The notes beneath the pieces were generated by a model that searched no databases, was not told where the DNA came from, and saw only the letters and a program-made list of their open reading frames with translations. Source: Eretmocerus hayati (Eukaryota > Arthropoda > Insecta > Hymenoptera > Aphelinidae). From it: a DNA stretch of 64,000 nt. The stretch spans positions 92,990,748 through 93,054,747 of the forward strand of contig CM056742.1 of the NCBI GenBank assembly GCA_029851415.1, in the 5' to 3' direction. Positions 48,870-61,700 of this stretch are shown here, piece by piece. Position numbers and translations under genes: made by a program. Within the stretch, counting starts at the first letter, position 1; the number at the start of each line of letters is the position of its first letter.

Positions 48870-49769
48870 AATCTCCAATCCTATCAAATCTCTTGTTGAA
48901 AATTGTTCGCCTCCACTATTTTGAAAAGTCACCACACTGCATGTGTGCTCCATGTCAGAAATGAATCTGCTCAAAGCACACACGTACATCACACAGAAAT
49001 TTCAGGTGCTCGATGTCGACCGAATATGAAGGTAGTGCAAGACCAGCGTGTGAAGCAAAGTACGTATTCGCTCTAATCACTCGATCTCCTGCATACTGAT
49101 TATTTCCCTCGGAGGAAAGATAAGGAAGAAAATAAGATGAAGAGGGAAAGAAGAAGAAATATGGATGGTGTCACGTTAAGGCACAATCAGATCAGTAGTC
49201 GGCTTCCCACCGAAGTATCATAGCAAAAAACTAGGCGCTATATCATAAAAAAATTTTCGCGTCCGTCAAGTTATACATGTGTGCTCTGCTTCTGAGAAAA
49301 AAAAAGGGCAACAATAACCTCATCATACGAATGTGGAACCAATTACGGTGAGGAAAGAGCAAAAGTAAATGATTTCGTTACTCTGGTTTGATGGAAGCTC
49401 CATCATACACGGCAACTCTACGCGAAGAATTTTCTGAGGCGAATGAAGTTTGAGAAAGAAGGAGAGATCATTTTGAAGGAATGCGTCATTTCATTGCAAA
49501 CTTCACTTTTTCCACAGCAAGATTGCATTTTGTTCATTATCAATCTCCTAGCTGTTTTTTGGCACAATTTTGGCCTCACTTTGTTGAACAATGACATCAA
49601 AAGTGAAAACGCTGCATAGAATGTTCTTCTTCAAGTTCGTGTATTATCTTTGAAATGAGTGTAGTTGTATTTCACCCTATCGGTATTTTCAGAATACGAT
49701 TCCAGTAGGAAACGTCATCAAAAAATGTTGCGACGAAATTTACTGCAAGGATTTTTGGAGCCTGTCCAC
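48870..49769. other. No gene recognised
   Basis: AT-rich sequence with purine-rich patches (49105-49165) but no recognisable gene, RNA or repeat. Confidence 0.4.
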
Positions 49770-49920
49770 ATTGGCATCGAATCTCATATATTTTCTACGT
49801 AGCGTTTCGCAAGAAAAACGCAAGACTTTGCGCTCCTGCGTTGCTTTTGCGCCTTGCCTGCAAATCCCTTGCGCTTTTCTTGCGAAGCGCTACGTGGAAG
49901 ATATGACATTCGATGCCAAT
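49770..49920. repeat. 151-bp hairpin (small foldback MITE or inverted repeat)
   Basis: ATTGGCATCGAAT at 49770 pairs with ATTCGATGCCAAT ending at 49920. Pairing continues inward through CTACGTAGCG / CGCTACGTGG, TTTCGCAAGAAAA / TTTTCTTGCGAA and CGCAAG / CTTGCG around a loop of some 40 nt, giving a stem of about 55 bp. It would also fold as a pre-miRNA-like RNA, although the stem is long for that. It is more likely a small foldback MITE. Confidence 0.72.
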
Positions 49921-51338
49921 ATGAACAAGCTCATAGTGACAAAAGGTAACACACAAATGAATGACTGTTCCAAGTTTCAACTATAAGTTACTCAAACATG
50001 GGATCCGTAAAGAGTATGACGAAGCTTTCTCCACACACTTGCCATGAACTGAGTTTGCAAAGTCAGTGTCATTGAGTAAAACGTGAAGTATCATTTACTT
50101 TAGATCAATGAAAAGTGCGATACAGACCGGTAAGGAAACATCTGTCCATAAGTTAATACTGACGAGTGCTTGAGGGAAAAATTCTGAGTTGAAAGACGAT
50201 GTCCCACTAGAGCAGCAAAACATGCTATCGTGAAATACTAATGACTTAGATTCTTCAAGTTCTTTCGGGGTTTTCTTTTCAGCAAGCTGTTCGCAAAGAA
50301 TTTCTCTACAATCTAAACCAATCTGATGATATAGCTGACACATGTTGTTTCTCCGAGACTCGAGTGATCAAAGAGTCCTCGGTTTTCTATTCCACTATTG
50401 GTGCTTTAACCTTAATTTGAGTATGGAATGAGAGAGAGCTGAGGAGTTCTTTTTACTTGCATGAAGAATTAGCAATGACTTCGATGGTGAGGATAAATCA
50501 TGTTCGACTGCTTGTAAAGCTCGCAACCCGATCTGCAAGGAACATGTTATGAATGATTCTTTTCACCATGTAATCATTCATCTAATAAATTTACTCCTGA
50601 TAAGCAACTCGTTAATAATTATGGATGAAAAAGAGAACGAGTACCAGAAAAAGAAGGGAATATTTACGCAGAAATTAAAGACATTTATCCCAAATCGCAG
50701 AGTGATAAAGAATCTTTGCAAGATTTCAGTTCAACTATTAAGAGAAGTGACACGTGTAATGTTCGGAATGAAGCATCCATCCCGGACTTTGCCGGTAACA
50801 TATATAATCAGACTCGCAGAGCTAAGGCAGAAAAAGCTTTATGACTTCTGAAGTTGCAGTGGAAGAACGTCGTATCAAGAATAGTTTAAGAATTTTTTTG
50901 TAATCGAGTCCAGATATGTTCGTTCAGGAAAATATTCGAATATGTTTTCTAACAGTTTCTCCGGCATGAGAAACAATTATTGACCTGCCACTTGACCACT
51001 TACCACATTCGTCTCGGAATTCATGGTACATCAATGAGCCAGCAAGGATTTTACAAGTATCTTCCCGGAAATGTGTCGAATTGTTACCTACCGCCACTAA
51101 TTGTTTCATTCCATGACTTGCAAAATTTTACTTCCAATGCTACCAGGATCCAACAGTTTAATCTAAATACCAGTTCAGGTCTTGATTACGTTGAGGTTAC
51201 ATAACAATTGTGATTATAAGGAGTGAGGGCGATCAATGACAACAGAAGGATAGCCATTCGGCAATAAAATATCAAATAAATAAAATGACTTGAATTCTCA
51301 AGTCATTTTATTCAAGCAAGAACGTAACTTAGGAGTAA
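49921..51338. other. No gene recognised; a few protein-like short frames
   Basis: Short frames at 50095-50343 (-), 50549-50851 (+) and 50980-51204 (+) have ordinary protein-like composition but no recognised domain. They may be chance frames. Confidence 0.35.
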
Positions 51339-51577
51339 CTACGAATGTTTCCGTTTCCTCAAGCTAAAGGCCCAAAATTTCTGTGTATCTCTCCTTTCCC
51401 ACCCATCAACTGGAATTACTACTTGGAATCTGCGAATGTCTTCTCGGGTAACTCTTCTCGCCAGAGACTCGAGAGCTTCGGTGGAATAATAATTATTGAA
51501 TCGAGACTGGTCCAATCCCAAATTAGAATTTCTTATTTGGCTCATTGCGAGGCTTGTTGGATTGTCCATTGCAACAC
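51339..51577 (-). other. Possible terminal exon of an unknown gene
   Basis: On the minus strand an acceptor (TATATTCGTAG, ending at 51578) is followed by an open frame (VAMDNPTSLAMSQIRNSN ... VIPVDGWERRD) to a stop at 51339. Another open minus-strand stretch lies upstream at 51700-51915, ending close to the transposon border at 51950. The composition is protein-like, but no family is recognised. If real, the gene was cut by that transposon. Confidence 0.25.
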
Positions 51578-51949
51578 CTACGAATATATATGGGTCATGA
51601 AGTCATGACTTATTAAAAAATCTAGCAACTTTTCCGATGATTTTATACCCATACCAGGTGTCGTAAATAATTAGCAAAATAATAAACGTAAGTCGTAATT
51701 CAACATCCTAATGGTTGTTTCGGGCATTTGATGGACTCTATCCATGATCGTGAGTTATGAAACTTTTTCGAAATACCAAGTCGGAAATGAAAGTCGGGAG
51801 AACTTGATGAAAACTCGAAGCCATCGGATGCACAATTGAATCGTGTTAGTTTACCCATCGACATCTGTCCCACCCATTCATTTATGTTGCAGACAAAAAG
51901 AGGATTCCCTCTCACGGTGTCCTTGAACCAACTTTAAATGAGTCGGAAG

Positions 51950-54541
51950 ACCACGTCACCAAATTTTTTTTTAAATGATTGTTTGGGGGTCCAATAATAC
52001 CATCCAAGTGTTTTTAAAATCGCCTGAGTGGAGATTTTGAAATAAATCGATTTTTATGTTTTTTTTTTCTTTTTAACGTTAAAAAACCTATTTATCGCGG
52101 TTCGATGGCGATGAACGCTGAATTATATGCTTGAAATTTCACCAATATCTCGTCAGAAAGTGCAGATAGTTCTAGATAATCCATCCCAGAAGATTCGCAA
52201 CGTAATGTTGAGAGAAAGAGATGCGATACTTGAGTAGCGGACATTGGCGAATATAGAGTTCGCGTATACCTATTGTGGAAAATTCCTCGTATGCTCCTCT
52301 CATCATTCTTATCTTATCGCGCTTATCGCGCTGCGAAAGCTTTCATCCAGTTTTGGGAAAGCTGTCGTCGCCCTTATTTCGTATCTGCTCTACACTTTCA
52401 ATTCGAAGGGCGCCTGTCATAGGTCCAAGATGCCACCTACTTGTTCTCATGAAGAAAATCGACTCAGATTTCGTGTAATGTGTATAAAGAAAAAGTGGGA
52501 GTGCAAAAATTGAATGGAAGACATGGAGAACTGCTCCGAAAGTGTTCATCAATCGATATGCAAGATGATAGATTATCACCTCTATCTATATGAGTAATTC
52601 CGCGCGAAAGCGGACCACGAATTGCAGACATATCTCAGATTGTTTTCCACTATTCTTAATCGATTCTATGGTCTAAAAAATGAACTTTTCACCCTCTATG
52701 GGGTGGGAAAAAAATTTTTGGTTTCCGTGGGGAATATCTTTGTGATAGTGTTTTTAGGAAAAAATACCAATCTTTTTCCAGTAAAATGGGTGTAGTTCCG
52801 ACTTGAGGTAAGATACGACCACGCAAATAGCGGCATTCGAAAGGTCTTTCGAAAATCTATCGAAATATGTCTCGAAAATTTTTTTTTGAGGCTGCGGACG
52901 CCCCCTATGAGCAAAAAGGTGAAAAACAGAAAGAATTCATTTCCTCAAAAACCTAATTTTTTAAAAATCTGGAAATCCACAGTTCGATGTAAAATTGCGT
53001 GTTCTTCCAGAAAAAAAGGTCCCGATCTGTGTTTTTGGGTTCTACGGTGTTTTTCTTACGTTTTATCAATATTCTCACCCTTTTCGGTTGAAAAATGAAT
53101 TTTTCTGCGCATGCGCAGGAATTTAGACTACTAAAACCAATTCCATTGAAAAGCCAAGGGAATTTCCTTCAAAATGACCACTTGGCGAAGTCAATTTTAT
53201 CTACTTGGCCGAAAGTTACATCACATTAATGATGAAGCATCCTCAAGAGGGGTAAATGCAGATCTTGCACGAATTCCCCATTACTATCGTGACTCGAGTA
53301 GAAGTGTCATCATTTTTCAGACCTTCTAACTTTGGTCCTACTACATCGAATCGACTTCACCAAGTATAGTCATTTTGAAGGAAATTTCCTTGGCTTTTCA
53401 ATGGAATTAGTTTTAGCAGTCTAAATTCCTGCGCATGCGCAGAAAAATTCATTTTTCAACCGAAAAGGCTGAGAATATTGATAAAACGTGAAAAAAACAG
53501 CGTAGAACCCAAAAATACAGAAGATCGGGACCACTTTTTCCTAGAGGAACACGCAATTTTACATCAAAATATGGATTTCCAGATTTTTAAAAAATTAGGT
53601 TTTTGAGGAAATGAATTTTTTCTGTTTTTCACCTTTTTGCTGATAGGGGGCGTCCGTAGCCTCAAAAAAAAATTTTCGAAACATATTTCGATAGATTTTT
53701 GAAAGACCTTTCGAATGCCACTATTTGCGTGGTCGTATCTTACCTCAAGTCGGAACTACACCCATTTTACTGAAAAAAGATTGATTTTTTTCCTAAAAAC
53801 ACTATCACAAAGATATTCCCCACGGAAACAAAAAATTTTTTTTCAGCCCATAGAGGGTGGAAAGTTCATTTTTTGGACCATAGAATCGATTAAGAATAGT
53901 GAAAAAACAATCTGAGATATGTCTGCAATTCGTGGTCCGCTTTCGCGCGGAATTACTCATATGTCAAACGTGTAAAATCTACTTGTACAAAATATTCAAT
54001 CATAATGGTAAGATAACTCTGGCAGATTATTCCAAATTTCAAGTCACGCATCCTGATCATGCCAAAAAGTTGCTGAGAGCTGTGAGCGAGTACAACAGTC
54101 GTCATGTTCATGGATCAAGAGATGTTCATGTTCTTAATTGAATTGAATTTATTTATTTCGTTTTGAGAAAAATGTAATTTGACAGATATACTCTCCGAAA
54201 CATGCAACTTGTTCACTATGTATCATAGAATAGTGTATTAAAATTAATTTATTTGAAAATCCGAAAGTTTATGTTTCTTCTATCATGCCTTACCTTGCAA
54301 ATCGTCTGGGATGGATTATCTAGAACCATCTGCACGTTCTGACGAGAGATTGGTGAAATTTTAAGCATACAATTCAGCGTTCATCGCCATCGATCTGCAA
54401 TAAATAGGTTTTTTGACGGATTTAAAAAAAAACATAAAAATCGATTTATTCCAAAATTCCCACTCAGACGATTTTAAGAACACTTGGATGGTGTTATTGG
54501 GCCCCCAAACAATCATTTAAAAGAAGATTTGGCGAGGTGGT
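51950..54541. mobile_element. TIR element (2.6 kb) enclosing a foldback
   Basis: The outer inverted repeats are about 235 bp: 51950-52190 (ACCACGTCACCAAAT...) and 54310-54541. Shared inner blocks include AAATGATTGTTTGGG and CATAAAAATCGATTTAT. They are clearly diverged by substitutions and small indels. The enclosed sequence contains the complete palindrome 52588-53962 plus about 400 and 350 bp of spacer without a transposase frame. The outer ends are older than the inner insertion. Confidence 0.75.
52588..53962. repeat. 1.4-kb near-perfect palindrome, family A foldback
   Basis: It begins ATATGAGTAATTCCGCGCG and ends with its complement. The arms are about 650 bp and highly similar around a centre near 53275. 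It shares terminal pattern, GATTCTATGG, GCGCATGCGCAG and GGAAATT...CTTG motifs with 8366-10270, so it is the same family in a different subfamily. No coding capacity. It sits inside the older TIR element 51950-54541. Confidence 0.87.
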
Positions 54542-54631
54542 TGTTCAAATCTGCATATCACCGGCCTCGAGTCGCACGAAGATCGAGGCATCGAGAGTGA
54601 CAAAGACAGAGCTATGGTGGACATCACCTGA

Positions 54632-54635
54632 TGTC

Positions 54636-54672
<37 letters not shown>

Positions 54673-55054
54673 CGATTTCAATCGTTAGAAGATTCGAAAA
54701 GCCAACGTCTCCATGCTCTCGTTGCTCCGTTATCCCGTGTGCTCCGGCACTTAGCGCTGGATCGCCGAGCTGGCCGCAGCTCATCCAGCTCGCGCAGTCA
54801 CCACATTTTGCGCCTCGCGCCGGTGCCGATGTCTTTGTCGCACCCGTTTTCGCCATTATTTGAATTCACTTTATAGTTCCTCCCAGTGCCGCGACCTCGC
54901 GACTTCATCTTATCACACGTGTTCTCACACTTCTTCAGTGATTAAAGTGCAGTGTTTTAATTAATCACAGTGAGTTATACTTTCGTTTTCCCGAACCCGC
55001 AAGAAATCGCTTCCACTTAAATTATCCGATCGCTCGAGAGCATTGCGCTCAACA
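54632..55054 (+). repeat. 5' LTR of the BEL/Pao element
   Basis: The right edge is fixed by the primer site: the LTR ends ...CTCAACA at 55054, followed by a TTT spacer. The left edge is placed at TGTCCACACAC (54632) to satisfy the TGT...ACA rule; the preceding CCTGA would be the 5-bp target duplication if so. It includes a (TA)n run near 54645-54672 and a TTTATAG-like TATA motif near 54872. The left edge needs the 3' LTR for confirmation. Confidence 0.6.
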
Positions 55055-55057
55055 TTT

Positions 55058-55069
55058 TGGTAGCAGAGC
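55058..55069 (+). promoter_or_regulatory. Primer-binding site, initiator tRNA-Met
   Basis: TGGTAGCAGAGC is complementary to the 3' end (CTCTGCTACCA) of animal initiator methionine tRNA. It lies 3 bp after the LTR, where minus-strand DNA synthesis would be primed. Confidence 0.75.
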
Positions 55070-56238
55070 GCGGTTCTCTGCAGTGCGGTTCGTGGAAGGG
55101 CGGGTCGCGTGTGTGCACTGGGAGGCGACGATAAATTCGTCGTTAGTGTGGTGTGGTGCGCGCATAGGCTGCATCGGAGCAGCGGTCGTCAGCTGCAGCG
55201 AGGCAGCAGCATCACCTGGAGAGAAGCTCCAAAACAGTCTGCACCAGCTCGAGGAGGTCCTCGGAGCAAAGCCAAGCCGTGAGGAAGCTCTTGCTGAGGT
55301 GAGCGACCGGAGCATCGTGCGGCTGGGTGAGCGCGCCATTTTCCGGTCTCAGCCGTGCTCGGGGAGTACTTTTGGCGGGCCGGCGGCTATTTCGCTCTCC
55401 AGCTCGCAGCGGGGCAGCCATCTTCGTGCTGCAGCTCTGGCGCTTATTCACACCAACGAAAGTGACGTCATCAATTATCGGAGAGTGGGTAAGCCGCGAA
55501 CGTTAATGCACGGCTGCTAACGGTGAGTACACCATATAGCTATTATTGCCTCATCCGTCTTCACACGATCTTCGCGGCTATATATGCTGCAGGTAGGTGG
55601 TATATGCGTGAGTGAACATATGGTTTGATGATCCCAGCGTGTTTGTGTTGTATACCGATTCCATCTCGGTCTCGTATCTCTACGAGTATTTCGCCAAGTA
55701 TTGACGCTGTAGAAGTTCACCACGCAAATATCCCTAGTAGGTGCACGGCTTATATTTTTTGAGTTTTTCTTGATGCATGACTGCGATGCGATCCAGAGTC
55801 GTTGCTGCTTAGCTCGACTATCCGCTCAAGTTTCATCGTTTGTGTTTGTTTTTTTTTTATGTTTTCAACACCAGCTTATTTTTTCGGAGCATGCACAGAC
55901 TTTTTGCGGGCCAAATTCATTTTATTCTCACATCCTTGGTGAAAGGAGCACGTGTGGGTGCATGTTTGCACTTAAAATTTGGAAGCGTTCCAGTGCTTAT
56001 TTTATGATTTGGTGGCTGCAGTTTGTGTTATTAGTCGGATTCATTACTCACTCTGTGGAGTGGGAGGAATTTTTTTTTGTCTTGCTCTCGACAAGCTGGT
56101 TTTATGTTTTAGGTGTGTTTTTTTGTGTTGCTTTAAAAAATTGATTGCCGACTGAATCAACGGCATTGCCTTTTAATGTTTTGAGCTGGAGCTTGGGCTT
56201 TATTTGGATTTTGGTTGCTTGAGTTTGGGTTCTAAAAA
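55070..56238 (+). other. BEL/Pao 5' leader
   Basis: GC-rich leader between the primer site and the first plausible gag exon. A frame at 55083-55520 includes a protein-like stretch (KLQNSLHQLEEVLGAKPSRE) followed by a donor GTGAGC at 55303, so part may be an alternative first exon. The remainder is T-rich. Confidence 0.4.
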
Positions 56239-56458
56239 ATGTTCTCCTCGAATAATAGCCAGTCCAAACCATCAGATAGCAATAGTGAGCATTCAGAAGA
56301 CGCCACAACAGCGCAGCCGGTCCAGCTATCCGCCGAGGATCAAGCGCGGAAAAATGAGGGTCTGGAGTTGATCCGGGATCAGCTCGATGTGGGCGGGATG
56401 ATTCACTATTTTATCAATCATACCTTCGCTAGGCAAAGCGCCGAGGATATGACAGCGT
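56239..56458 (+). CDS. Putative 5' gag exon of BEL/Pao element
   Basis: An ATG at 56239 opens a hydrophilic frame (MFSSNNSQSKPSDSNSEHSE...). It reaches donor GTAAGG at 56459 in phase 1, which matches the phase required by the main exon starting at 58704. Alternative donors at 56464 and 56479 are in phase 0 and would not fit. The intervening 2.2 kb has no gag frame, so a spliced mRNA, unusual for this superfamily, is inferred. RNA evidence would be needed to settle it. Confidence 0.4.
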
Positions 56459-58703
56459 GTAAGGTACGGAATCCCGCTGTAAGTTTTAAACTTTAGTTAT
56501 ATAGATATATAACAGTCGCTCTCCAGAGCTTTTTATGCAGATCAGCCATGTAAGTAGAATCAATCATCATTTATCATTTCATAAAAAACAATAACTTCAC
56601 GTATCATTATTGTGTGAACTAACCCTTAGCTTGAACTGCTGCTTTTTATTGCAATTTTGATATTTTATTTGCTTAACGCACGCATGGGTTTTCGTTGTAA
56701 CATATATATAGATCTATGTATGTATAGCAAAAGCTGTAGAGTAGGGTATTTCCCCCGTTCGAGTCATTTTCACAGACAATCATATACTTGCACGCAAGCA
56801 CATACTTTTATAGCTCTTCAAATCACCGATATTTCAATACATATCGGATATATGTGTGTCGCGTAATATACAGGCCGCTAAAGTTCGAGCCGCCTAATAT
56901 ATGGGTCAAGTGGGGATGCTCGTCAAACGGCTGAGGTATCGCAGCAGCGAGGACCCGGTGCGACAAGCACTTCCCGTTCTAACGTCCAAAAAGGAAGAAA
57001 CAAGATCTCCAGGGCTCCCGCAAGGCTTGAAACTCACTGCCGCAGAAGCTACTACCTGGACTCTTGGAAAATCGACCACGTGGCCATCACTGCAGTAGTC
57101 GTTCACCAACGTCGCACCAGGTCCTCGCCAGTTTGAGCACCACCACTTGATCACTTTTTAAATTTGATCAAATCATATTTTGCAACGTAAGTAAAGTGAA
57201 AAAGTGAAAATCCTGAATATTTATAATTGCACACTTCACCTCTGGATTTCCGAGGTGAATAGATATTTTAAGATTATCCTGGATATTCGCGTCCCAATAC
57301 TTGGGTGTGATATCTAGGGACAGAATACATCCGCGTCGCGAGGGTGGGATAATACCAGTCCACCTACCAACAGTTGTACGAGCCAGGCTCGAAATTCCGT
57401 GTAAAATCGACAATTGATCGATTTATTCTTATTTAATTTTTCAAGTAAAAATTAACGGAATTTTGAGCCAGTTCTTCCAAGAAAGAACACTGCGCAGGCA
57501 ACCGGCAACGCTACCAAGAGACTTGGTATTCGTACCGTGTTAGGGCTTAAAATCAATGGGTTGGATCGCGATTAGAGTCAATTAAAATCATTAGAATCAT
57601 TTAAAATCAATAAAAGTTCATATCAGCAGCAAGGGCTTTTATCTATGTAAAAACAGCCCATAGATAATCTCTTTTCGCTTTGGAATGTTCGCAGAATAAT
57701 CTGATTCAAATCGCAAGGTACAGAGGCATATTCACGTGAAGTGAATTCAGCAGGCCGACAAGGATATCAGAATCAAGAAAATTAGCTCCTTCTGAGCATA
57801 CCCTATGTACCCCGTTACACGCGGTGGGATTGGAGATGTTTAGAAGCATTTGATATCAAATATACAAAATTTTCCAAGTATTGTAATTTAATTTTGGACA
57901 ATATACGGCTATGCTATTTTATCTATATTCCTAGTCAATTATCATTTTAACTATGAACCCTATATCCCCATGAATATCTGAATATAACAGTATTTCAACC
58001 ATAAAAATCTTCAATTTTCAATTTTCAAGAAAAATTATTTGAAAATTTATTTTCGGGTATACAAGTGCACAGACACTTAGATATACCATTTTTCTATCAG
58101 AAATTACTCATAAGAAAAATCTACTACCACACAGGTCAACAGGTAGGAGCGTTGACCTATTCAAAATTTTCAGATCCAAAATATCATTTTTTTGACCATA
58201 ATTTGTTTATAACTTTGTGTAAATAATTATTTTCACCAAATAAATTATTAGGTCACCTAGCTATGATTATTACGAACAATTTAAGCTTTGGAACACGCAA
58301 ATCGATCAAGATTTGACGACACAGTAACGAATCAAGCTATTGATTCGAAAAAACCTGATAACACGTAGAATTTCAGCTTTTGTTGCATGTAATAATTTTC
58401 ACAAGCTTGGATCTTTCTTTTTTGCACTTTTTATTGCTTTGGTGTGGTAGCTAGAATAATCTGGCAAGCATCTGCCAGTGGTACAGCAATCCCCGGTTAC
58501 AACATTTCATTTTATTGGAGAGAAAAGCAGTTTGATTCGAGACGTTGCAGACAAGAAAGTAAGTAAATCGCCGAGGGTTCCACCGGACCGGTGTCTCGTC
58601 GTTGATAAAATTAAATAGATATGCAAAGTAAGATGCATATCATTTGACGTACGAATCTTTAGTAAATTTCTCATCCTAAATTTAAAGATCTGATACTTAC
58701 AAG
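56459..58703 (+). other. Putative intron or spacer inside BEL/Pao leader
   Basis: 2.2 kb of mostly AT-rich sequence between the possible gag leader exon and the main frame. A GC-richer patch at 56880-57150 has a short frame of unknown meaning. No transposon ends were recognised, but an insertion is possible. Confidence 0.35.
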
Positions 58704-61700
58704 CGGCATTTGCAGAGTCAAGCCTTCAGCTTCTTGAGGAATATTGGAAAGAATTTCATGACCGGCATAAGCAACTTAGACCATTCGCGCAACTTCTTGA
58801 AGAAGACAAATATTACAAGTCGTCTTGCTATGTTACGGTTCAACAAGATTATGTTGATGCACGCGCGCAACTTTCCGTATTCACTCAGTCGACAATGAAT
58901 ATGTCAGGTCATAACCTCGGCCAGGGTATTGGTGCCATGTCCGGTGACTTGCTGTCTCAAAACTTTTTCCGAGCTTCAGCCTCACTGAATCAAGTTCCTC
59001 AGATAGATCCCCCCAAATTCTCGGGAAAACAATGCGATTGGGAATCGTTCAAGCAGCAATTCAAAGCGGTGATTTTAGATAAACCTTTTTCAAATATTGA
59101 GAAACTTACTTATTTGCTCAAATCGGTTCAAGGAGCAGCCGCTCGCACTCTTGCGAGCGTAAGAGTAAAAGATACGAGTCTGGATGTTGCGTGGGATAGA
59201 CTTTGTCGTCGGTACGATAACCCTCGCCTCCGCCTGTTCTTACATTTGGAGGCTTTGATTAACTTCAAACAGGTAAAGGGTAAAAATGCACAGGAACTCG
59301 GTGATTTGTTGAATCAAGCCGAGGAGGAAATACAAGGTCTGCGTGATTTAGATTGTCCGACGGATAATTGGGATTGCTGGTTTGTTCACTGTATTTGTCG
59401 GCAATTAGATGTGTCTACTAGGGAGGCTTGGGAGCAGAAGCAGGAAAGCGTCCAGGGGTTTTCCAAATATAAAGATTTGAACGCTTTCCTCGAGAAACGT
59501 ATGCAGACCTGGACGGCCGCGCATGCTCGAGAAACAGCTGCTTCTGCAGATTCGCATCCCAGCTCTCAAACAAAAAGCACTTCAAGTGCAAATCGTGGGC
59601 AAGGGCAAAATCAGAGCAAAAATATTTCTGCTCATACAGCAAATAATTCGTCTAGCAACAAATCCAGTTCGTGTTTGTTCTGCAATGGTGAGCACGCGAT
59701 TCACAATTGTGAAAAATTTGCCGGGTTACCCGTGACTAAGAGAGTCGAATTTGCTCGCGAAAAACACTGCTGTATAAAGTGTCTGAAACCTGGACACTTT
59801 GTAAGACAGTGTCGACTCTTTCTCCGATGCAAAACTTGTAAAGGCTCTCACAATACGTTATTGCACGAGGATAAGCCTAGTTCAGGTTTAGGGGAAGGTG
59901 ATGCTAGTGCATCAGGCTCGACTTCAGCTCATACCGCAACAGTGCAGGTTAACGCTGCAACTGTTAAGCACTCGCGATTATTAGCCACTGCTGTGGTAGA
60001 TTTAGAGTCCCCGTCGGGAGAATCATTGCGTGCCCGAGCTTTGATTGATCCGTGTGCCCAGAGCTCGTTCGTTTCAGACAGAGTCGCGCATATTCTACTG
60101 CTGCCTCGAAGAGCCGTTGATATCGGAGTTAGTGGTGTGGGTGGCGGTGTGAGTGCTGTCGTCCGTGGTGAAGTCACTTTATGGGTAAAATCGCCGCGAG
60201 ATGCGCAATTCCGCTGCAGTCTTGACGCGTTTGTCCTTCGAGATCTCACTCGGAAACTGCCAGCTGCGCCGATCGATTGGCAAGATTGGCCACATATTAA
60301 AGATTTAGAGTTAGCTGATCCTAAATTCGACACTCCTCAAGACGTTGACTGTTTGTTAGGCGCGGATGTTTATGGCGCAATCTTGTTGGAGGGATTGGTC
60401 AAGGGTTCAGCTGATACACCCATCGCGCAGCGTACAGTTTTCGGGTGGATTCTAACCGGGAATTGCACAATATCCGGGGTGGATAGTTTTTTTGTACGTC
60501 CTGTGGTCTGTCATCTAGCTCTCGATCCTTCTTTGTCAGAATCTGTCCAAAAATTTTGGGAAATTGAGGAGATCCCCTCGAGGAAGTTATTATCTCCCGA
60601 CGACGAGTATTGCGAACGTCTGTTTACTTCAACAGTCTCGCGCTCGCCGGAGGGGAGGGTGATAGTTAGGTTACCCTTTTCTCAAAAAATTAACGAAGTT
60701 AACTTTACAGATTCAAGGAGTACGGCGATCGCTTGCCTGCGACGGTCAGAAAGACGCCGGCAGAAGGACGAGAAGTTGAACGCTGCTTACGTCAAATTCA
60801 TGGCAGACTACGAGGAACTTGGTCACATGGTGGAGGCTCCAAATGGCTCAGATGGTGGAGGGTGCTGCTATATACCGCACCATGCTGTGTTCCACAATGA
60901 GAAAATTCGGGTGGTATTTAATGCCTCTCAAAATTCAGGTAACGGATTATCACTCAATGACTGTTTGTTGTCCGGACCTAAACTCCAGAATGATATCACG
61001 TTAGTACTCAGTAGATGGAGATTTTTTCGTTTTGTGTTTGTCACAGATATTGTGAAAATGTTTAGGCAGATTTCAGTGCATCCAGACGATGTTAACTACC
61101 AGCGCATTGTGTGGCGGGCGTCGGACGCTGACATCATTAATGCCTTTATGTTGATGACTGTGACGTATGGCACTGCATGTGCTCCGTTCTTAGCTATTCG
61201 TGTATTGTTTTATTTAGCAGACTTGTATGGTACTTCGCATCCTTTAGCTGCAACAATTTTACGCCTGCTGAGCTACATGGATGACCTGTTTGGCGGGGCA
61301 GATTCGGTGGACAAAGCGTTGGAAGCCAGAGAGCAGCTGACCACTGTCATGCAAGCCGCTTGTATGCCACTTGGCAAGTGGGCGGCGAATGACTTAGCTC
61401 TATTACAAGGTCTGGCTGACGAAACGAAAGAAATTGTATCTGTCAATCTCGAAGATACTGTCTCTACTCTAGGTCTCAAATGGTTACCAGCAGAGGACTG
61501 TTTTTTCTTCAAGGTGGATGTTCCAGAAGTAGCTGCAGTTGTATCTAAGCGATCTATTCTGTCGGAAATTGCACGGTTGTTTGATCCTCTCGGCTGGTTG
61601 TCCCCATTTTTGATTCAAACAAAAATCCTGATTCAGAATCTATGGATTGCTAAGGCTGACTGGGACACTCCTCTTGTTGGGGAATTATTTGATCGTTGGT

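Noticed and set aside
54537..54876. Frames with IYIYIY tracts
   Set aside because: They are produced by the (TA)n run inside the LTR.
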